Of a stretch of DNA of 64,000 nucleotides, positions 62,615 through 64,000 are shown piece after piece. The stretch is from positions 41,975 through 105,974 of the forward strand of contig JAIQGF010000012.1 of the NCBI GenBank assembly GCA_020072845.1, in the 5' to 3' direction. The stretch is from Terriglobia bacterium (lineage in GTDB: Bacteria > Acidobacteriota > Terriglobia > Terriglobales > Acidobacteriaceae). Positions within the stretch are counted from its first letter, which is position 1, and each line of letters opens with the position of its first letter. A program made the position numbers and the translations under genes. Under the pieces are notes generated by a model. That model was not told the DNA's origin, did no database searches, and saw only the letters and a list, made by a program, of their open reading frames with translations.

Positions 62615-63431
62615 GTTCGATCCCGCCGCCGCGGCGCGCAAGGCCGTCTCCGAAAAAATGGCGAGCATGAGCTTCCTCGATCACCTCGAGGAGCTGCGCC
62701 GGCGCATCATCTGGTCGCTGGTGTTCGTGGCCGCCGGCTTCGGCATCTGCTTCGGCTACGCCGAAAAGATTTACGGCTACATGCAGGTGCCGATCATGGA
62801 GGCGCTGCGCAACCATCATCTCGACCAGAAGCTGGTGTACCTGAATCCGACCGAGCCCTTCAACATGTACCTGAAGGTCGGCTTCATTGCCGGCGTGTTC
62901 CTCGCCTCGCCCTTCGTGCTCTACCAGGTGTGGGCGTTCATCGCGCCCGGCCTGTACCGGCACGAAAAGACCTACGTGACGCCCTTCATGATTTCGTCGG
63001 TGGGCCTGTTCATCGCCGGCGGATTGTTCGGCTACAAAATGGTGTACCCGGCGGCGCTGGATTTCCTGATCGGCTACGGCGCGCAATTCCAGCCGATGAT
63101 CACGATCGGCGAATATACCGACCTGTTCCTGACCATCATCCTCGGGCTGGGCATCATTTTCGAGATGCCGATCCTGGTGTTCTTCCTCTCGCTGATGGGC
63201 GTGATCAGCGCAGGGTGGATGTGGCGCAACCTGCGCTACTCGATCCTGGTGATCTTCATCATCGCGGCCATCGTGACGCCGACCACCGACATCCTGAACA
63301 TGTGCCTGTTCGCGGCGCCCATGGTGGTGCTCTATGTCGTGAGCATCCTGATCGCCTGGCTGGTGAGTCCGGCGCGGCGGAAAGCCCGCAAGGAAAAGGA
63401 AAAGGAAGCGGAAGCTGCCAGCAGCGAGTAG
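62607..63431 (+). CDS. tatC: Sec-independent translocase protein TatC
   Basis: A 274-residue, six-helix protein. It starts MSEFDPAAAARKAV in the overlap with tatA. Signature SFLDHLEELRRRIIWSL and helices of typical lengths; C-terminal Lys/Ala/Glu-rich tail. Folded cofactor-bearing proteins are its cargo. No third Tat subunit is seen nearby. Confidence 0.95.
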   Translation: MSEFDPAAAARKAVSEKMASMSFLDHLEELRRRIIWSLVFVAAGFGICFGYAEKIYGYMQVPIMEALRNHHLDQKLVYLNPTEPFNMYLKVGFIAGVFLASPFVLYQVWAFIAPGLYRHEKTYVTPFMISSVGLFIAGGLFGYKMVYPAALDFLIGYGAQFQPMITIGEYTDLFLTIILGLGIIFEMPILVFFLSLMGVISAGWMWRNLRYSILVIFIIAAIVTPTTDILNMCLFAAPMVVLYVVSILIAWLVSPARRKARKEKEKEAEAASSE

Positions 63432-63492
63432 GCAAGGCGCAAGGCTCAAGGAACAAGGCGCAGGAAGAGCTACGTTGTGGCTGAAGCCAGGA

Positions 63493-63526
63493 GGTCATTG
63501 ATATTGATAATAAACGTCCAATGACC
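63493..63526 (+). repeat. 8-bp inverted repeat upstream of the GAF gene
   Basis: GGTCATTG (63493-63500) and CAATGACC (63519-63526) are perfect inverted copies around an 18-bp AT-rich spacer, 14 bp before the GAF ATG. It could be an operator or the promoter's flanking dyad. Confidence 0.45.
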
Positions 63527-63539
63527 TACCCTGAGCCGC

Positions 63540-64000
63540 ATGGAAGCCGGTGGCGCCAAGGCGGAGGCCGCGGAAAGCTTGCAGGCTGAGCAAGACCGCA
63601 AGGCATTGCAGCTAATGCTGGAATACGTGTGTACGGCGACCCGTGCCGACGGATGTGCCGTCACCCTGAACCACGGCCGCGCCAATGTGTTGCAGGCCAG
63701 CGTCGGAAACACGCCGCCACCCGACAGCGCGCCTCACCCCGCTGCCGCGATCCGCGAGGAATGTCTGCGCAGCGGCGCGGTGGTGGATTGCGAAGACACT
63801 GCTTCCGATGCGCGCGGCATCATCAATGCCGAAGCCTGCGGGCGGGCGAAAATCGCTGCGGTGGTGGCCGCTCCGGTGTGCGTGGCAGGCAGACCGGTGG
63901 GCGTGCTGGAAATGCACTCCGCCCTAGCCTACAACTTCATGGAAGACGATGTTGAAGTGCTAAAGCGAGTGGCCGATGTAATCGGCGCCCTGATTTGCAG
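63540..64000 (+). CDS. GAF-domain protein, truncated by the window edge
   Basis: The frame begins MEAGGAKAEAAESLQ and is open to the last base. A GAF domain covers about residues 20-150 (AAIREECLRSGAVVDCEDTASD, AAVVAAPVCVAGRPVGVLEMHS). The output domain is outside the window, so its role (kinase, cyclase or regulator) is unknown. GTG or TTG starts further upstream are not favoured; the 8-bp inverted repeat lies just before the ATG. Confidence 0.8.
   Translation, partial: MEAGGAKAEAAESLQAEQDRKALQLMLEYVCTATRADGCAVTLNHGRANVLQASVGNTPPPDSAPHPAAAIREECLRSGAVVDCEDTASDARGIINAEACGRAKIAAVVAAPVCVAGRPVGVLEMHSALAYNFMEDDVEVLKRVADVIGALIC

Overview
The window reads as a chromosomal segment of a high-GC, diderm bacterium of the Acidobacteriota, probably class Terriglobia. 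The main indications are a TonB-dependent receptor with an N-terminal carboxypeptidase-regulatory domain (Oar type), an RND efflux pump, Tat, SPOR and S41 protease genes, coenzyme F420 genes, a BlaI/MecI-type operator pair, and unusually abundant short intergenic repeats. The taxonomic call is inference; no rRNA or tRNA gene was recognised.

Layout. 0-6 kb: 3' part of cofH, an F420-dependent NADP reductase, a PpiD-like foldase and malQ. 6-17 kb: a Ser/Thr kinase, cmk, an AlkZ-like protein, mutL, a DUF2846-like lipid/envelope protein, aspS, a methyltransferase, hisS and a gamma-carbonic-anhydrase-like protein. 17-26 kb: the Oar-like receptor, rpsU, a zinc-ribbon protein, a response regulator, mtaB, a HEAT-repeat gene between direct repeats, and a secreted protein. 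26-36 kb: an M64 peptidase/VWA protein with a coupled partner, a GAF-GGDEF diguanylate cyclase, a RodZ-like protein, metK-ahcY, a CYTH protein, a secreted RidA-like protein and a small carboxypeptidase-regulatory-like protein. 36-49 kb: acyl-CoA ligase, glutaredoxin, FtcD fusion, SPOR protein, slipin, a small accessory block, NfeD and a TPR protein. 49-59 kb: CPBP protein, TetR regulator with an RND pump, an Old Yellow Enzyme gene broken by an amber codon, a response regulator and CtpA. 59-64 kb: a type II restriction-modification pair, tatA-tatC and a truncated GAF gene.

The standout is at 45048-45815. An organomercurial-lyase (MerB)-like gene is read through two in-frame UGA codons. By my manual alignment these fall exactly where MerB has its two catalytic cysteines (Cys96 and Cys159 of the R831b enzyme). 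Each UGA is followed at a suitable distance by a stem-loop with a G-U apical loop (CGUGC and GGUC), as bacterial SECIS elements have. The simplest reading is a selenoprotein with two selenocysteines, Sec126 and Sec201. It sits in a small block with a HipA-like kinase and a putative regulator, between slipin and nfeD, which are usually adjacent.

A second theme is repeats. Almost every intergenic gap carries an array of a 6-10 bp unit, often followed by its reverse complement. The unit differs from gap to gap but the design is the same. A separate family of dispersed palindromic elements (core resembling GAGCGAAGTCGAGG) also occurs. Two copies of a 66-bp element lie in frame inside mutL, and other repeats supply the ends of several proteins, so many obvious starts and stops here are repeat-derived.
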